DNA from: Anaerosacchariphilus polymeriproducens
Lineage (GTDB): Bacteria; Bacillota; Clostridia; Lachnospirales; Lachnospiraceae
Direction of reading: 5' to 3'
Assembly (NCBI RefSeq): GCF_003363435.1
Contig: NZ_QRCT01000014.1
Span: 59,332-123,331 of the forward strand
DNA: 64,000 nucleotides
Shown: positions 9,286 to 18,335 of the stretch, piece after piece
Numbering within the stretch: the stretch's first letter is position 1
Layout of the letters: every line of letters starts with the position of its first letter
Program-made: the position numbers and the translations under genes
The notes under the pieces: model-generated
Database searches by the model: none
What the model was told of the DNA's origin: nothing
What the model saw: the letters and a program-made list of their open reading frames with translations, nothing else

Positions 9286-10037
9286 TCATACATTAATATT
9301 CCAGCAGCAATCGCTGCATTTAAAGATTCGACTTTACCTTCCATCGGGATTTTTAATCCCGAATCAACCAAACTAAGTGCTTTTGAACTAAGTCCATTGC
9401 CTTCATTTCCTATCACAAACCCAAAAGATCGGTTATAATTTTCTTGATCATAATACCGTTCTCCATCCAGTGCTGCAGCATAAGTTTTTATTCCGGATTT
9501 TTTAAGTTCTATAAGCATTTGATAAAAGTCTTCTACGTAAACAAAAGGCACTCGAAATATAGATCCCATTGTTGAACGAATTGTTTTAGGATTATATATA
9601 TCAACTGTACTTTTACTTAAAATTATTCCTGTGATTCCTGCTCCCTCTGCTGTGCGAAAAATTGTACCTACATTTCCAGGATCCTGCAAATCTTCGAGCA
9701 GTATAAAATGTGCATTTGCTTGTTTTTTCAAGTCTTCGAATACATGTTTAAATTGTCTGACAATACAAATGATTCCTTGAGGTGTTTTCGTATCTGAAAT
9801 TTTTTCAAAGATATCATCTTTCACTACTTCATACTGAAAATCTTTTAAATTAGAAACGTGTTCCTTCCTATTAAAAAGAGATTCTGAAATATAGATGGAT
9901 TCTATCCTTTCTTTCGGTGCTTCCTGAAATAATTTAATCCCCTCTATCACAAATAATTCTTTTTCATTTCTATATTTTGACTTTTTATTGAGTTGAATCA
10001 GATTCTTGATCTGTTGATTTTTAGCACTAATAATCAT
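9264..10037 (-). CDS. SPOUT (TrmH/SpoU) family RNA 2'-O-methyltransferase
   Basis: A 257-residue methyltransferase of rRNA or tRNA. The N-terminal substrate-binding domain covers about residues 1-95. The SPOUT knot has its three motifs: NVGTIFRTAEG (122-132), FVIGNEGNGLS (207-217) and IPMEGKVESLNAAIAAG (230-246), which together bind S-adenosylmethionine in the deep trefoil knot. The exact nucleotide modified cannot be told from sequence. The ribosome binding site is weak; it follows the KtrA-like gene by about 25 bases and is probably co-transcribed. Confidence 0.93.
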   Translation of the reverse strand: MIISAKNQQIKNLIQLNKKSKYRNEKELFVIEGIKLFQEAPKERIESIYISESLFNRKEHVSNLKDFQYEVVKDDIFEKISDTKTPQGIICIVRQFKHVFEDLKKQANAHFILLEDLQDPGNVGTIFRTAEGAGITGIILSKSTVDIYNPKTIRSTMGSIFRVPFVYVEDFYQMLIELKKSGIKTYAAALDGERYYDQENYNRSFGFVIGNEGNGLSSKALSLVDSGLKIPMEGKVESLNAAIAAGILMYEAYRQRR

Positions 10038-10061
10038 ATTTTTTCTCTCTATGCGGATTAC

Positions 10062-10709
10062 CTATCTTATTTGATGTATTGCCTTTGTATCTCCTACCAC
10101 AACAATACTTTCTTTTTCCTCTAATGGAGTATCCGGTAAGACATTAACATCCAGACGATCTCCTAATTTTAATGCAATTAAATTAACTCCAAATCGGTCT
10201 CGAATATTCAATTCACGAAGGGTCTTTCCAACCCAGGTTTTTGGAATTTCCATTTCTACAATACTAATTCTTGAGGATAATTCTATCAAATCAATAAAGT
10301 TGCCAGCCATCATAGTCCGTGCAATACGAGCTCCCATTTCTTTTTCCGGAAATACGATCTCATCTGCCCCCACTTTCCTTAACACTGTGCCATGTAGTTC
10401 ATTACTTGCTTTTGCTATTACATATGACACACCAAATTCTTTGGCCAGGATAGTTGCCATAATACTCGCTTCCAAATCTTCTGACATGGTTACAAAAGCT
10501 ACATCGACATTTCGAATCCCTAATGCCTGCAATGCATCATTATCTGTAACATCAGCCTTTACGGCTACTGTAACCACGTCTGAAACTTCTTCCACTTTCT
10601 CTTCGTTAATATCAATTGCAATGACTTCACATCCACTGGCTGCTAATGTCGTGGCAACACTTCTTCCAAATTTTCCTAATCCGAAAACTGCAAACTCTCT
10701 TTTAGCCAT
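10062..10709 (-). CDS. ktrA: Potassium uptake regulator, KtrA/TrkA type (RCK domains)
   Basis: A 215-residue cytoplasmic gating subunit for a Ktr/Trk potassium channel. The RCK_N Rossmann fold has FGLGKFGRS (residues 9-17) and the ribose-binding Asp33. The RCK_C (TrkA_C) domain occupies about 135-215. The channel subunit KtrB/TrkH is not in this window, so it is probably encoded elsewhere. In Firmicutes KtrA binds ATP/ADP, and its C domain or that of relatives binds cyclic di-AMP; that is family knowledge, not visible here. It follows pfkA by about 30 bases. Confidence 0.92.
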   Translation of the reverse strand: MAKREFAVFGLGKFGRSVATTLAASGCEVIAIDINEEKVEEVSDVVTVAVKADVTDNDALQALGIRNVDVAFVTMSEDLEASIMATILAKEFGVSYVIAKASNELHGTVLRKVGADEIVFPEKEMGARIARTMMAGNFIDLIELSSRISIVEMEIPKTWVGKTLRELNIRDRFGVNLIALKLGDRLDVNVLPDTPLEEKESIVVVGDTKAIHQIR

Positions 10710-10738
10710 TTTCCTTCTCCTTAAATAACCTTATAATC

Positions 10739-11719
10739 TTATAATAATGCTAATGCCTTGCTGATCTGGCATTGATACTCTGGAATATCTTTCTTCATTG
10801 CTAACGCTTCTGTAATATCAAAATCTACATATTCATCTCCCTTGTAACCAACTACTCGATTTGATTTTCCATTACATAACAAATCTACTGCATAAGCACC
10901 CATCATAGACGCATGTACTCTATCTGTACAAGTCGGACTTCCTCCTCTTTGCATATAACCCAGAATGGTAGCACGTGTCTCAACACCAGTAGCCGCTTCA
11001 ATCCGCTTCGCCATACTGGTTGAATGTCCAATACCTTCTGCATTAATAATGATGTGATGTGTCTTTCCTTTTTTTCTTTTCTCAATAATGTTATTAATCA
11101 ATTTTTGCTCATCATAATCATATGTCTCCGGAAGCAGAATGTCTTCTGCACCATTCGCAATTCCACACCATAATGCAATGTAACCCGCATTTCTTCCCAT
11201 TACTTCAATTATGCTGACTCTTTCATGAGAATATGAGGTATCCCTTACTTTGTCGATTGCTTCCATTGCTGTATTAATTGCAGTATCAAATCCAATCGTA
11301 TACTCAGTACATGCGATATCTAGGTCAATGGTTCCAGGTATTCCTATCGTGTTAATTCCCTGATCAGCCAAACATTTTGCACCGGCAAAAGAACCATCAC
11401 CGCCAATAACCACAATACCATCTATTCCATGTTCTCTACATATTTTTGCAGCTTTCTCCTGTCCTTCTATTGTACGAAATTCCGGACAGCGGGCCGTCTG
11501 TAAAATCGTACCTCCTTTTTGAATGATATCTGCTACCGTTCTTGCATCCATATCTATAATTTCGCTTTGAAGCAGACCTTCGTAGCCTCTTTTAATTCCT
11601 TTGACCTTTTTCCCTTTAGAAATAGCCTGTCTCACTACTGCACGTATGGCAGCGTTCATACCCGGAGCATCACCTCCACTTGTAAGAACTCCAATTGTAT
11701 CCATTTTATTTGCCATCAT
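10739..11719 (-). CDS. pfkA: ATP-dependent 6-phosphofructokinase
   Basis: Phosphorylates fructose 6-phosphate, the committed step of glycolysis. 326 residues, the standard bacterial PFK-A length. TSGGDAPGMNA (residues 13-23) is the phosphate loop. GGDGS (106-110) has Gly at the position that distinguishes ATP-dependent from pyrophosphate-dependent enzymes. The catalytic loop reads GTIDLD (129-134), with Asp132 as the base; Leu replaces the more usual Asn of TIDND, a variant I believe is common in Clostridia. Two adjacent Met codons follow AGGAGGG; either could start. It lies 80 bases after dnaE, a common gene order. Confidence 0.96.
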   Translation of the reverse strand: MMANKMDTIGVLTSGGDAPGMNAAIRAVVRQAISKGKKVKGIKRGYEGLLQSEIIDMDARTVADIIQKGGTILQTARCPEFRTIEGQEKAAKICREHGIDGIVVIGGDGSFAGAKCLADQGINTIGIPGTIDLDIACTEYTIGFDTAINTAMEAIDKVRDTSYSHERVSIIEVMGRNAGYIALWCGIANGAEDILLPETYDYDEQKLINNIIEKRKKGKTHHIIINAEGIGHSTSMAKRIEAATGVETRATILGYMQRGGSPTCTDRVHASMMGAYAVDLLCNGKSNRVVGYKGDEYVDFDITEALAMKKDIPEYQCQISKALALL

Positions 11720-11800
11720 TTACCCTCCTACGCTTCCGTATATCTAATATATTTTCATTCTACATCTGTACAATTAATTCTTATTTTAATCCTTTTCTAT

Positions 11801-14800
11801 TTATATTTCAATGTTCTTTTCTATAACTTTAATATTATTTTTCCCAAACTTTTCTTCTAGTCTAAGGATAAAATCTTCTTGTATACAAATATTATGATTA
11901 GGAGGAAGACGCTTGATTTGTTTCTGATCTGCTAAATATATGACTACAGGGTCGTTCCCATCTGAATATTTAATGATTTCCAATAACTCACTTTCCTGCT
12001 TTTCAAATTCTTCTCTGTCCAAAAATTGAATCCATAATTCTTTCCTTCCTTCTTGGAACGATACGATTTTTTCACAGATTAACTTTCCTGCTTTCTCTTC
12101 CTCTACCGATACCCTTCCCTTTACAAAAACTTTTCCATCTTGCTCCAGGAGCCCACTATAGCGTTCATAATCTTTGGGGAAAATCACGATTTCTAAAGTC
12201 CCTACCAAATCTTCTAATGTAATAAAAGCCATTGCCTTATTATTTTTGGTATACTTTATTGTTTTGGATACTATCATTCCCCCTACAATTGCCTTCACAC
12301 CATCTTGGACTTTCGTATCCTGTGTCTCATCATCCCATAAGAAATCTGTAGTCACCGCTGAAATATTTCTTTTCCACTTTTCTTCATACTCTTCTAATGG
12401 ATGACCGCTGATATATACACCCAAAACTTCTTTCTCAAAACTTAACTTCGTTTCTTTTGTATATTCTCCGACTTCGGGTAGTTTTATTTCATAATCCTGT
12501 TTTGTTTCTTCACTTGCCATATCAAATAATGTCATCTGCCCTGCCATGGAATTTTTGCGGTCCTGATTCACGCCCTCTAATATTTGAACATAAATCATCA
12601 TAAACTGCTTTCTGGTCCCTCCAAGGCTGTCCAATGCACCTGCTTTGATAAAGCTCTCAATCGTGCGTTTATTGACTTCTTTTCCTGATAACCTTGTTAT
12701 AAAATCTTGTAAATTTTTGTAAGGTCCTCTTTCGTCTCTTTCTTTTACGATCGCCTCAATCACCGGTCTGCCTATACTTTTAATTGCACAAAGACCATAA
12801 CGGATTGATTTCCCTGTAACAGAGAAAAAACTTTCTCCTTCATTAATATCCGGAGGCAAGATCTGAATCCCCATTTGACGGCATGACAAAATATATTCGG
12901 ATACTTTAGACGGATTATCAATGACAGATGTCATCAAAGCCGCCATAAATTCTACCGGATAATAGAATTTCAAATACGCTGTTTGATAACATACTACTGC
13001 ATATGCTGCCGCATGAGATTTATTAAATGCATACTTACCAAAATCTATCATTTCATCGTAAATCTTATTCGCTACTTTTTCTGAAATCCCATTATTTACA
13101 CAACCCAATACGCCTTCATCAGGGTTTCCATAGACAAAATTCTGACGCTCTTCTTCCATAACTGATGTCTTTTTTTTGGACATCGCACGCCTTACCATAT
13201 CACTTCGCCCCACTGTATAGCCTGCCAGCTCCCTTACAATCTGCATTACCTGCTCCTGATAAACAATACAGCCGTAAGTTGGCGTAAGGATTGGCTCTAA
13301 CTGGGGACAGTCAAATTGAATAGATCTTTGATCATTTTTTCCTTTTATATAAGAAGGAATAAAATCCATCGGACCTGGCCTGTAAAGGGAAATTCCTGCA
13401 ATTATGTCCTCTAGGTTCTGAGGTTTTAACTCCTTCATAAAGCTTTTCATCCCAGCACTTTCCAATTGGAAAACGCCATCTGTTTTTCCTGTTCCAATCG
13501 AATCCAAAACTTTTTTATCACTGTAATCGATATGGTCGATATCAATTTTAAGTCCTGTACTCTTTTCAACCAACCAAACAGCATTCTGGATTACAGTCAA
13601 AGTCCTAAGCCCCAAAAAGTCCATTTTTAATAGGCCTAGCTCTTCCAACGTGTTCTTTGTAAACTGTGTCGTAACAGAACCATCGGATGCTCTTGATAAG
13701 GGAACGTATTCATCTACGGATTTCTGACTGATTACAACTCCGGCTGCATGCATGGATGTATGTCTTGGAAGTCCTTCCAGACGCAAAGACATATCTATCA
13801 GATGTTTCACCTGCTCATCCGAATGGTAAAGAGTGAACAATTCCGGATTCTTTTTCAACGCTTTCTCTATCGTTATTGTAGCTCCCGGTTCGTTTGGAAT
13901 TGCTTTTGCAATCGAATCTACAAACGCATATGGAATGTCTAATACTCTGCCCACATCACGAATCACACCTCTTGCAGCCATCGTTCCAAATGTTACAATC
14001 TGCACCACCCGGTCATCTCCATATTTATCCACTACATAATCAATCACTTCCTGCCTTCGTTCAAAGCAAAAATCAATATCTATATCTGGCATTGATACAC
14101 GTTCCGGATTCAAAAAACGTTCAAACAAAAGATTATATTTTATAGGATCTATATTAGTGATTCCCAAGCAGTAGGATATAATGCTTCCCGCTGCTGAACC
14201 ACGTCCGGGACCTACCATTATATGATGGTCTCTGGAATATTTTATAAAATCCCAAACGATAAGAAAATAATCTACAAATCCCATCTTTTGTATAACACTA
14301 AGTTCATATTCCAACCTTTGCACTAATTCTTCAGTACAATCGGAATAACGTTTTTTCAAACCATCAAAACATAATTTATTTAAATATTCCCAGGATGTAA
14401 AACCCTCTGGAACATCATATTGGGGTAATTTCGTTACACCAAATTCAATTTCAACATGACATCGGTCTGCAATTTTCTGGGTATTTTCAAGTGCCTGTAA
14501 TGCATAAGGAAACAGCTCTGCCATCTGTTCCGGTGATTTTACATAATACTGTCCCCCTTCATATCTCATACGGTTTTCATCTTCTAATTTTTTACCTGTC
14601 TGAATACAAAGAAGAATATCATGAGCTGCTACATCTTCAGCATAAGTATAGTGAACATCATTTGTGGCTACCAACTCAATATCCAGTTCCTGACTCATTC
14701 GTATCAATTGCTGATTCACTGTCTGTTGTTCTGAAATTCCATGATCCTGCAGCTCTAAGAAATAATTTCCTTTTCCAAAGACTGCCTCATACTTAAGTGC

Positions 14801-15274
14801 TGCTTCCTTCGCTTCCTCATATAAGCCTTTTACAATATAACGTTGAACTTCCCCTGCAAGGCATGCGCTCAGCGCAATAATCCCTTCGTGATATTGTTGA
14901 AGTACTTCTATATCTACTCTTGGGCGGTAATAATATCCTTCGACAAACCCCTTTGATACAATTTTCATTAAGTTGCTATAACCTATATTATTCTCTGCCA
15001 GCAGTACCAAATGGTAGTAACGGTCTTCCCCACCTGTGATTTCTTTATCAAATCTTGAATTGGGCGCTACATAAACTTCACAGCCAAGGATAGGTTTTAT
15101 CCCGGCTTCTTGCGCAGCACGATAGAAGTCTATGATTCCAAACATGACACCGTGATCTGTTATGGCTGCACTATTCATTCCTAATTCTTTCACTCTGGCT
15201 ACGTATTCTTTGATTTTATTGGAACCGTCCAACAGAGAATATTCTGTATGTACGTGCAAATGTGCAAAATTCAT
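11801..15274 (-). CDS. dnaE: DNA polymerase III subunit alpha (DnaE type)
   Basis: A 1157-residue replicative polymerase subunit. The N-terminal PHP domain begins HLHVHTEYSLLDG (residues 6-18). The Pol III palm carries GPGRGSAAGS (355-364) and the catalytic aspartates in PDIDIDF (396-402). A helix-hairpin-helix and an OB-fold follow (about 980-1060). In Firmicutes that also have PolC, DnaE usually extends primers before handing over; that division is known for Bacillus and inferred here. AAGGAGGAAG precedes the start, and an extended -10 promoter lies at 15314-15322. Confidence 0.97.
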   Translation of the reverse strand: MNFAHLHVHTEYSLLDGSNKIKEYVARVKELGMNSAAITDHGVMFGIIDFYRAAQEAGIKPILGCEVYVAPNSRFDKEITGGEDRYYHLVLLAENNIGYSNLMKIVSKGFVEGYYYRPRVDIEVLQQYHEGIIALSACLAGEVQRYIVKGLYEEAKEAALKYEAVFGKGNYFLELQDHGISEQQTVNQQLIRMSQELDIELVATNDVHYTYAEDVAAHDILLCIQTGKKLEDENRMRYEGGQYYVKSPEQMAELFPYALQALENTQKIADRCHVEIEFGVTKLPQYDVPEGFTSWEYLNKLCFDGLKKRYSDCTEELVQRLEYELSVIQKMGFVDYFLIVWDFIKYSRDHHIMVGPGRGSAAGSIISYCLGITNIDPIKYNLLFERFLNPERVSMPDIDIDFCFERRQEVIDYVVDKYGDDRVVQIVTFGTMAARGVIRDVGRVLDIPYAFVDSIAKAIPNEPGATITIEKALKKNPELFTLYHSDEQVKHLIDMSLRLEGLPRHTSMHAAGVVISQKSVDEYVPLSRASDGSVTTQFTKNTLEELGLLKMDFLGLRTLTVIQNAVWLVEKSTGLKIDIDHIDYSDKKVLDSIGTGKTDGVFQLESAGMKSFMKELKPQNLEDIIAGISLYRPGPMDFIPSYIKGKNDQRSIQFDCPQLEPILTPTYGCIVYQEQVMQIVRELAGYTVGRSDMVRRAMSKKKTSVMEEERQNFVYGNPDEGVLGCVNNGISEKVANKIYDEMIDFGKYAFNKSHAAAYAVVCYQTAYLKFYYPVEFMAALMTSVIDNPSKVSEYILSCRQMGIQILPPDINEGESFFSVTGKSIRYGLCAIKSIGRPVIEAIVKERDERGPYKNLQDFITRLSGKEVNKRTIESFIKAGALDSLGGTRKQFMMIYVQILEGVNQDRKNSMAGQMTLFDMASEETKQDYEIKLPEVGEYTKETKLSFEKEVLGVYISGHPLEEYEEKWKRNISAVTTDFLWDDETQDTKVQDGVKAIVGGMIVSKTIKYTKNNKAMAFITLEDLVGTLEIVIFPKDYERYSGLLEQDGKVFVKGRVSVEEEKAGKLICEKIVSFQEGRKELWIQFLDREEFEKQESELLEIIKYSDGNDPVVIYLADQKQIKRLPPNHNICIQEDFILRLEEKFGKNNIKVIEKNIEI

Positions 15275-15313
15275 AAAGCGGTCTTCCTCCTTGGTTTATA
15301 ACTCTTACGAATT

Positions 15314-15322
15314 ATTATAGCA
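15314..15322 (-). promoter_or_regulatory. Extended -10 promoter of dnaE
   Basis: On the minus strand TGCTATAAT, an extended -10 box with a perfect TATAAT, lies about 40 bases upstream of the dnaE start. The -35 (TTTTAT at 17-bp spacing) is weak. Confidence 0.55.
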
Positions 15323-15396
15323 TCTTTATCAGGGTTATAAAACCTTTGCTTTTTGCTTTCATAAAAAATTAATAAGAACTTTAGGTTTACAAAAAT

Positions 15397-15471
15397 AACG
15401 TGTAATTATTATCCAAATCCTAAATGCCGATGTCGGCAAACGGACTCTTTATGGAATAATAATCACACGTT
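15397..15471 (-). terminator. Nested hairpin downstream of the DUF2268 gene
   Basis: Outer arms AACGTGTAATTATTATCC (15397-15414) and its near-perfect complement (15453-15471) form a stem of about 17 bp with one bulge and one mismatch. Within the 38-base loop lies a perfect inner hairpin TGCCGA-TG-TCGGCA (15425-15438). On the minus strand the outer stem is followed by ATTTTTG, so it may terminate the upstream gene, but the size and nesting are unusual for a simple terminator. Confidence 0.55.
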
Positions 15472-15484
15472 TATAAGATTTATT

Positions 15485-16396
15485 TTACCAGAAATCTTTC
15501 ATTTCGCTCATAATCTCTGCTGTAGGTGTAATTGTTGCATGATAAATACTTGTGCCAGTCTTTTTCAAATATTGTTTCACAAGCTCATATCCACACGCAT
15601 AACCGGCACAATACGGCATACCTACAGCTTCTGCACCACGAATTTTCATGATATCATCACCATACAAATATGCCGATATTTTTTGAAAATCTTCCTCATA
15701 AAGATTCTTCTTTATCTCCGGCTTAATCCTATTTTTAAGTACTTCTTTACTTGTATTCTTAACCCAAATGCCAACTTTATCTTCACCAAACATATTTGCG
15801 GCAAAATTTTCTGCCAATCCTTCACTGACAATCATATCTGCTAAAGATATTTTGGGACTCCACTGCATAAACTGCCACCTTACATTATGATTTGTTTCAT
15901 GTGCCAACGCTACAGGAAGCATTTTAAGTGATTTCTCATTTGGAATAATTGTTCCAATTATAAAACCGGGGATTCCTCCATCTCCACAGTAATCTCCTGT
16001 CATTTTAGACATAGGATGTTTCGGATCATTTAGTAATATCGTAAAAATATAATTTTGAACTGTTAAATTGATTCCCTTTTTTTCGAATGCACCTAATGAA
16101 TCTTGAATACTTCTCTGGCAAACCTCCCAAAAGGAATCCGCGCTGATTTTTTCTATCTCCTCACATCTCTGCACTATTATTTGAGAGGGATGATAACTTC
16201 CACCCATGACACTTGCTGCAACTGCATCATATCCCCCTTCTTGGTCAGCCTTTAACGGGACTCCAATGCACTGCCACTTAAACTCAAATGGTTTCATTAG
16301 CTCATAACGATAGATATCTTCCCGTTCTGCATCTGATGCTGCAATCATTTTACGATAAATTTTGTCTGATCTTATCGCTGTAACATTAACATTCAT
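15485..16396 (-). CDS. DUF2268 family putative zinc protease
   Basis: A 303-residue soluble protein. The zinc motif HETNH (HExxH, residues 166-170) lies in LAHETNHNVRW, and SEGLAENFA about 20 residues on supplies a likely third ligand Glu, the gluzincin arrangement. Both match the DUF2268 family of predicted Zn proteases. No signal peptide. A MerR-type promoter with a 19-bp spacer (16436-16466) sits upstream, yet no MerR gene is next to it. GAGGT precedes the start. The substrate is unknown. Confidence 0.85.
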   Translation of the reverse strand: MNVNVTAIRSDKIYRKMIAASDAEREDIYRYELMKPFEFKWQCIGVPLKADQEGGYDAVAASVMGGSYHPSQIIVQRCEEIEKISADSFWEVCQRSIQDSLGAFEKKGINLTVQNYIFTILLNDPKHPMSKMTGDYCGDGGIPGFIIGTIIPNEKSLKMLPVALAHETNHNVRWQFMQWSPKISLADMIVSEGLAENFAANMFGEDKVGIWVKNTSKEVLKNRIKPEIKKNLYEEDFQKISAYLYGDDIMKIRGAEAVGMPYCAGYACGYELVKQYLKKTGTSIYHATITPTAEIMSEMKDFW

Positions 16397-16435
16397 ATTT
16401 ACATACCTCTTTTCTACATTTTTTATTCGTATTTT

Positions 16436-16466
16436 ATGTTACACTATTACCTAACGTCAGAGTCAA
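16436..16466 (-). promoter_or_regulatory. MerR-type 19-bp-spacer promoter of the DUF2268 gene
   Basis: On the minus strand TTGACT (16461-16466) and TAACAT (16436-16441) are 19 bp apart. The spacer begins CTGACGTTAGGTAATAG, giving the ATTGACTCTGACGTTAGG pattern seen at MerR/TipA-family operators. MerR regulators activate such over-long promoters by untwisting them. No merR gene adjoins; the nearest is at 19105-19533. Confidence 0.6.
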
Positions 16467-16526
16467 TGGGGGATTGTGACATTATAATAATGTTTAGAAA
16501 AGTGCTTACAAAAGGAGGAGGATAAA

Positions 16527-16718
16527 ATGAATAACCGTAAGAATGGAATAGGATTTGTTGGTACGCTTACACTAATATTTATAGTATTAAAAATATTAAA
16601 TTTAATAACATGGAGTTGGATATGGGTTTTGGCTCCAATTTGGATTAGTGCTCTAATAGCTATAATTCCTTTTGCGTTTATTTTAGTTCGTAGTCGAATT
16701 AAAAATGGAAGGTGGTAA
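16527..16718 (+). CDS. Small two-helix membrane protein (TM_Fragile-X-F-like)
   Basis: A 63-residue protein with two transmembrane stretches (about residues 8-27 and 31-54) and a basic C-terminus RSRIKNGRW. A strong AAAGGAGGAGG precedes the ATG and a strong terminator follows. The pattern TLIFIVLKILNLITWSWIWV followed by PIWI resembles small proteins annotated as transmembrane Fragile-X-F family, often found in phage or mobile DNA; this is from recall. It is the only plus-strand gene in the first 40 kb. Confidence 0.8.
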   Translation: MNNRKNGIGFVGTLTLIFIVLKILNLITWSWIWVLAPIWISALIAIIPFAFILVRSRIKNGRW

Positions 16719-16726
16719 TTAAAAAC

Positions 16727-16777
16727 AAAAACTGTTGGGAAACAGCGAATATTCGGCTGTTCTCCAACAGTTTTTTT
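16727..16777. terminator. Bidirectional terminator between convergent genes
   Basis: Arms AAAACTGTTGGGAAACAGC and GCTGTTCTCCAACAGTTTT pair with two mismatches, and the loop contains a CGAATATTCG palindrome. A seven-T run follows on the plus strand and T-rich DNA on the minus strand. It serves the plus-strand 63-residue gene and the convergent gene ending at 16816. Confidence 0.9.
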
Positions 16778-16815
16778 GACATATTTGAAATGATTCGATT
16801 CACCATTTGTTTTAA

Positions 16816-17343
16816 TTAACGAAGTCCTTCTTTGATTTTTACAGCATTTCTGTCTGTATTATTTTTCTCCCAGTCACCAGTCTCATTAATTAAAACCAGT
16901 ATTGCAGAATTATTGGAAGCATATCTTACTCCATAAAGACAATCACTTCCTCGATCGGCACCGAAAGATTTTTCTTCTACCTTATAGTTAAGATCAATTT
17001 TGTAAATTAAATTATAATATTTTAGTAAATCCGTTTGGCTAATTGAACTTTCAGAGGTATTATATTGATAATTCTCTAAATAAGATAATACCTCTTTGAT
17101 GTCATTATACTTCTTATCTTCCGAAGTCAGGTCATATGATACTTTATTTCCTTTGTTATCAATGAAAAATCCTCTGTTAACATAACCGTCAGAATAATTT
17201 ATATACTGCTGAATAAATACTATTTTTTGTTTTATATCATCCACTTTATTTGCAGTGTTTTTACTACTACAAGAAGAAAAAAGAATTGAAATAAAAATAA
17301 TATTTACTATAACAAAAATTATTTTATTGAATTTATGATTCAT
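16816..17343 (-). CDS. Putative lipoprotein of unknown function
   Basis: A 175-residue protein starting MNHKFNKIIFVIVNIIF, with a hydrophobic signal ending FSSC (Cys25), a likely lipobox. The mature part is polar with no domain I know. The start at 17343 follows AGGAG; a longer frame reading back to 17400 lacks a signal sequence and is not preferred. It lies 86 bases after the next gene upstream and ends at the shared terminator. Possibly a stress or dehydrogenase-operon lipoprotein, but nothing supports a specific role. Confidence 0.75.
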   Translation of the reverse strand: MNHKFNKIIFVIVNIIFISILFSSCSSKNTANKVDDIKQKIVFIQQYINYSDGYVNRGFFIDNKGNKVSYDLTSEDKKYNDIKEVLSYLENYQYNTSESSISQTDLLKYYNLIYKIDLNYKVEEKSFGADRGSDCLYGVRYASNNSAILVLINETGDWEKNNTDRNAVKIKEGLR

Positions 17344-17429
17344 ATATATTAATCTCCTAAGAACACCACGACCGAACAGTTCCACTAGATTGGCAGTCAA
17401 CGATTAATTGTTTCCAACATTTTCTCACT

Positions 17430-18284
17430 TTAAAGAAGCATCGGTTCACTTCCAACAATTTTATAACTCCGTTTTTCTACAACGGTATTATCTTCCGTTT
17501 TTTTCTGGAAGGTTATCAAATCATAACCATCTTCCGTTTTACTTTGACTTGTTTCATAAATATATCTAATATCGTCTTCGATTTCCTCTCTCGTTCCCAA
17601 CCAATAAGGACAAGTCATTAAAAACGAATCGTTGTTCATATATTCTGCGAATAACTTATTGCTTGCTTCTGTATTTATACTTGGAAGCTGCTTATCGACA
17701 TAACTTACCCTAACTTCAGCTTTTCTTCCAATGCTTTTTAAATATTGAGCTGCCTGAGTTTCCTGCTGTTTTGCTAAAACAGAATATTCGTCGTTTAAAG
17801 CAAGTACTTTATCATAATACTTTTCTGGAAACAACTCTTTAATTGATTCCTCCTGATCTGAGCCATCTGCTGGTTCTTTATATTCTTTTAAAAGATACGT
17901 TCCATCTTTCTTTTTTTCAAATATCATTACCGTAGGTATTGCGCCACTGCCACTTATATCAGTAAATATCCCATTTTCAAAACCAAAGTATCCAACACTT
18001 GCAAGTGAATAAACTTTAATTTTATTTTTATTCTTCTCAGTTCCCAAAATCGTATGACCTTCTGTTATATATTCACCTTCCAGATAATCCTTACCTTCTT
18101 CTTTAATAGCCTGACTAACTGCTTTTTCTAAATTTTTAGTGTTGGCCTCAGTTGTAGTTATTTCTTTATTTCCAATATTCTTTGCCTTCGTCAATAATAT
18201 ACCACACAAAACCGAAAAACATAAAACTCCTGTAATTATAGCAATATATCTTTTTTTTCTAAAAAATTCTGACCTCTTAATCAT
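17430..18284 (-). CDS. Membrane-anchored extracytoplasmic protein
   Basis: A 284-residue protein with a basic N-terminus, one transmembrane segment (about residues 13-31) and a soluble outer domain. The outer domain includes EGEYITEGHTILGTE and SGSGAIPTVMIFEKK. From memory this domain resembles the extracellular C-terminal part of some clostridial BlaR1/M56-type sensor peptidases, here as a stand-alone anchor without the protease; this is unconfirmed. AAGGAAA precedes the ATG. Neighbours are an SDR/MerR pair upstream and a lipoprotein downstream. Confidence 0.78.
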   Translation of the reverse strand: MIKRSEFFRKKRYIAIITGVLCFSVLCGILLTKAKNIGNKEITTTEANTKNLEKAVSQAIKEEGKDYLEGEYITEGHTILGTEKNKNKIKVYSLASVGYFGFENGIFTDISGSGAIPTVMIFEKKKDGTYLLKEYKEPADGSDQEESIKELFPEKYYDKVLALNDEYSVLAKQQETQAAQYLKSIGRKAEVRVSYVDKQLPSINTEASNKLFAEYMNNDSFLMTCPYWLGTREEIEDDIRYIYETSQSKTEDGYDLITFQKKTEDNTVVEKRSYKIVGSEPMLL

Positions 18285-18335
18285 TCAAATTTCCTTTCTA
18301 ATTAAATAGTTATATTTCGTATTCTTAGTTTGCTC

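Noticed and set aside
10739..11719. Possible pyrophosphate-dependent phosphofructokinase because of TIDLD in the catalytic loop
   Set aside because: The GGDGS motif has the Gly of ATP-dependent enzymes, and the Leu variant of the loop is, as far as I recall, usual in Clostridia.
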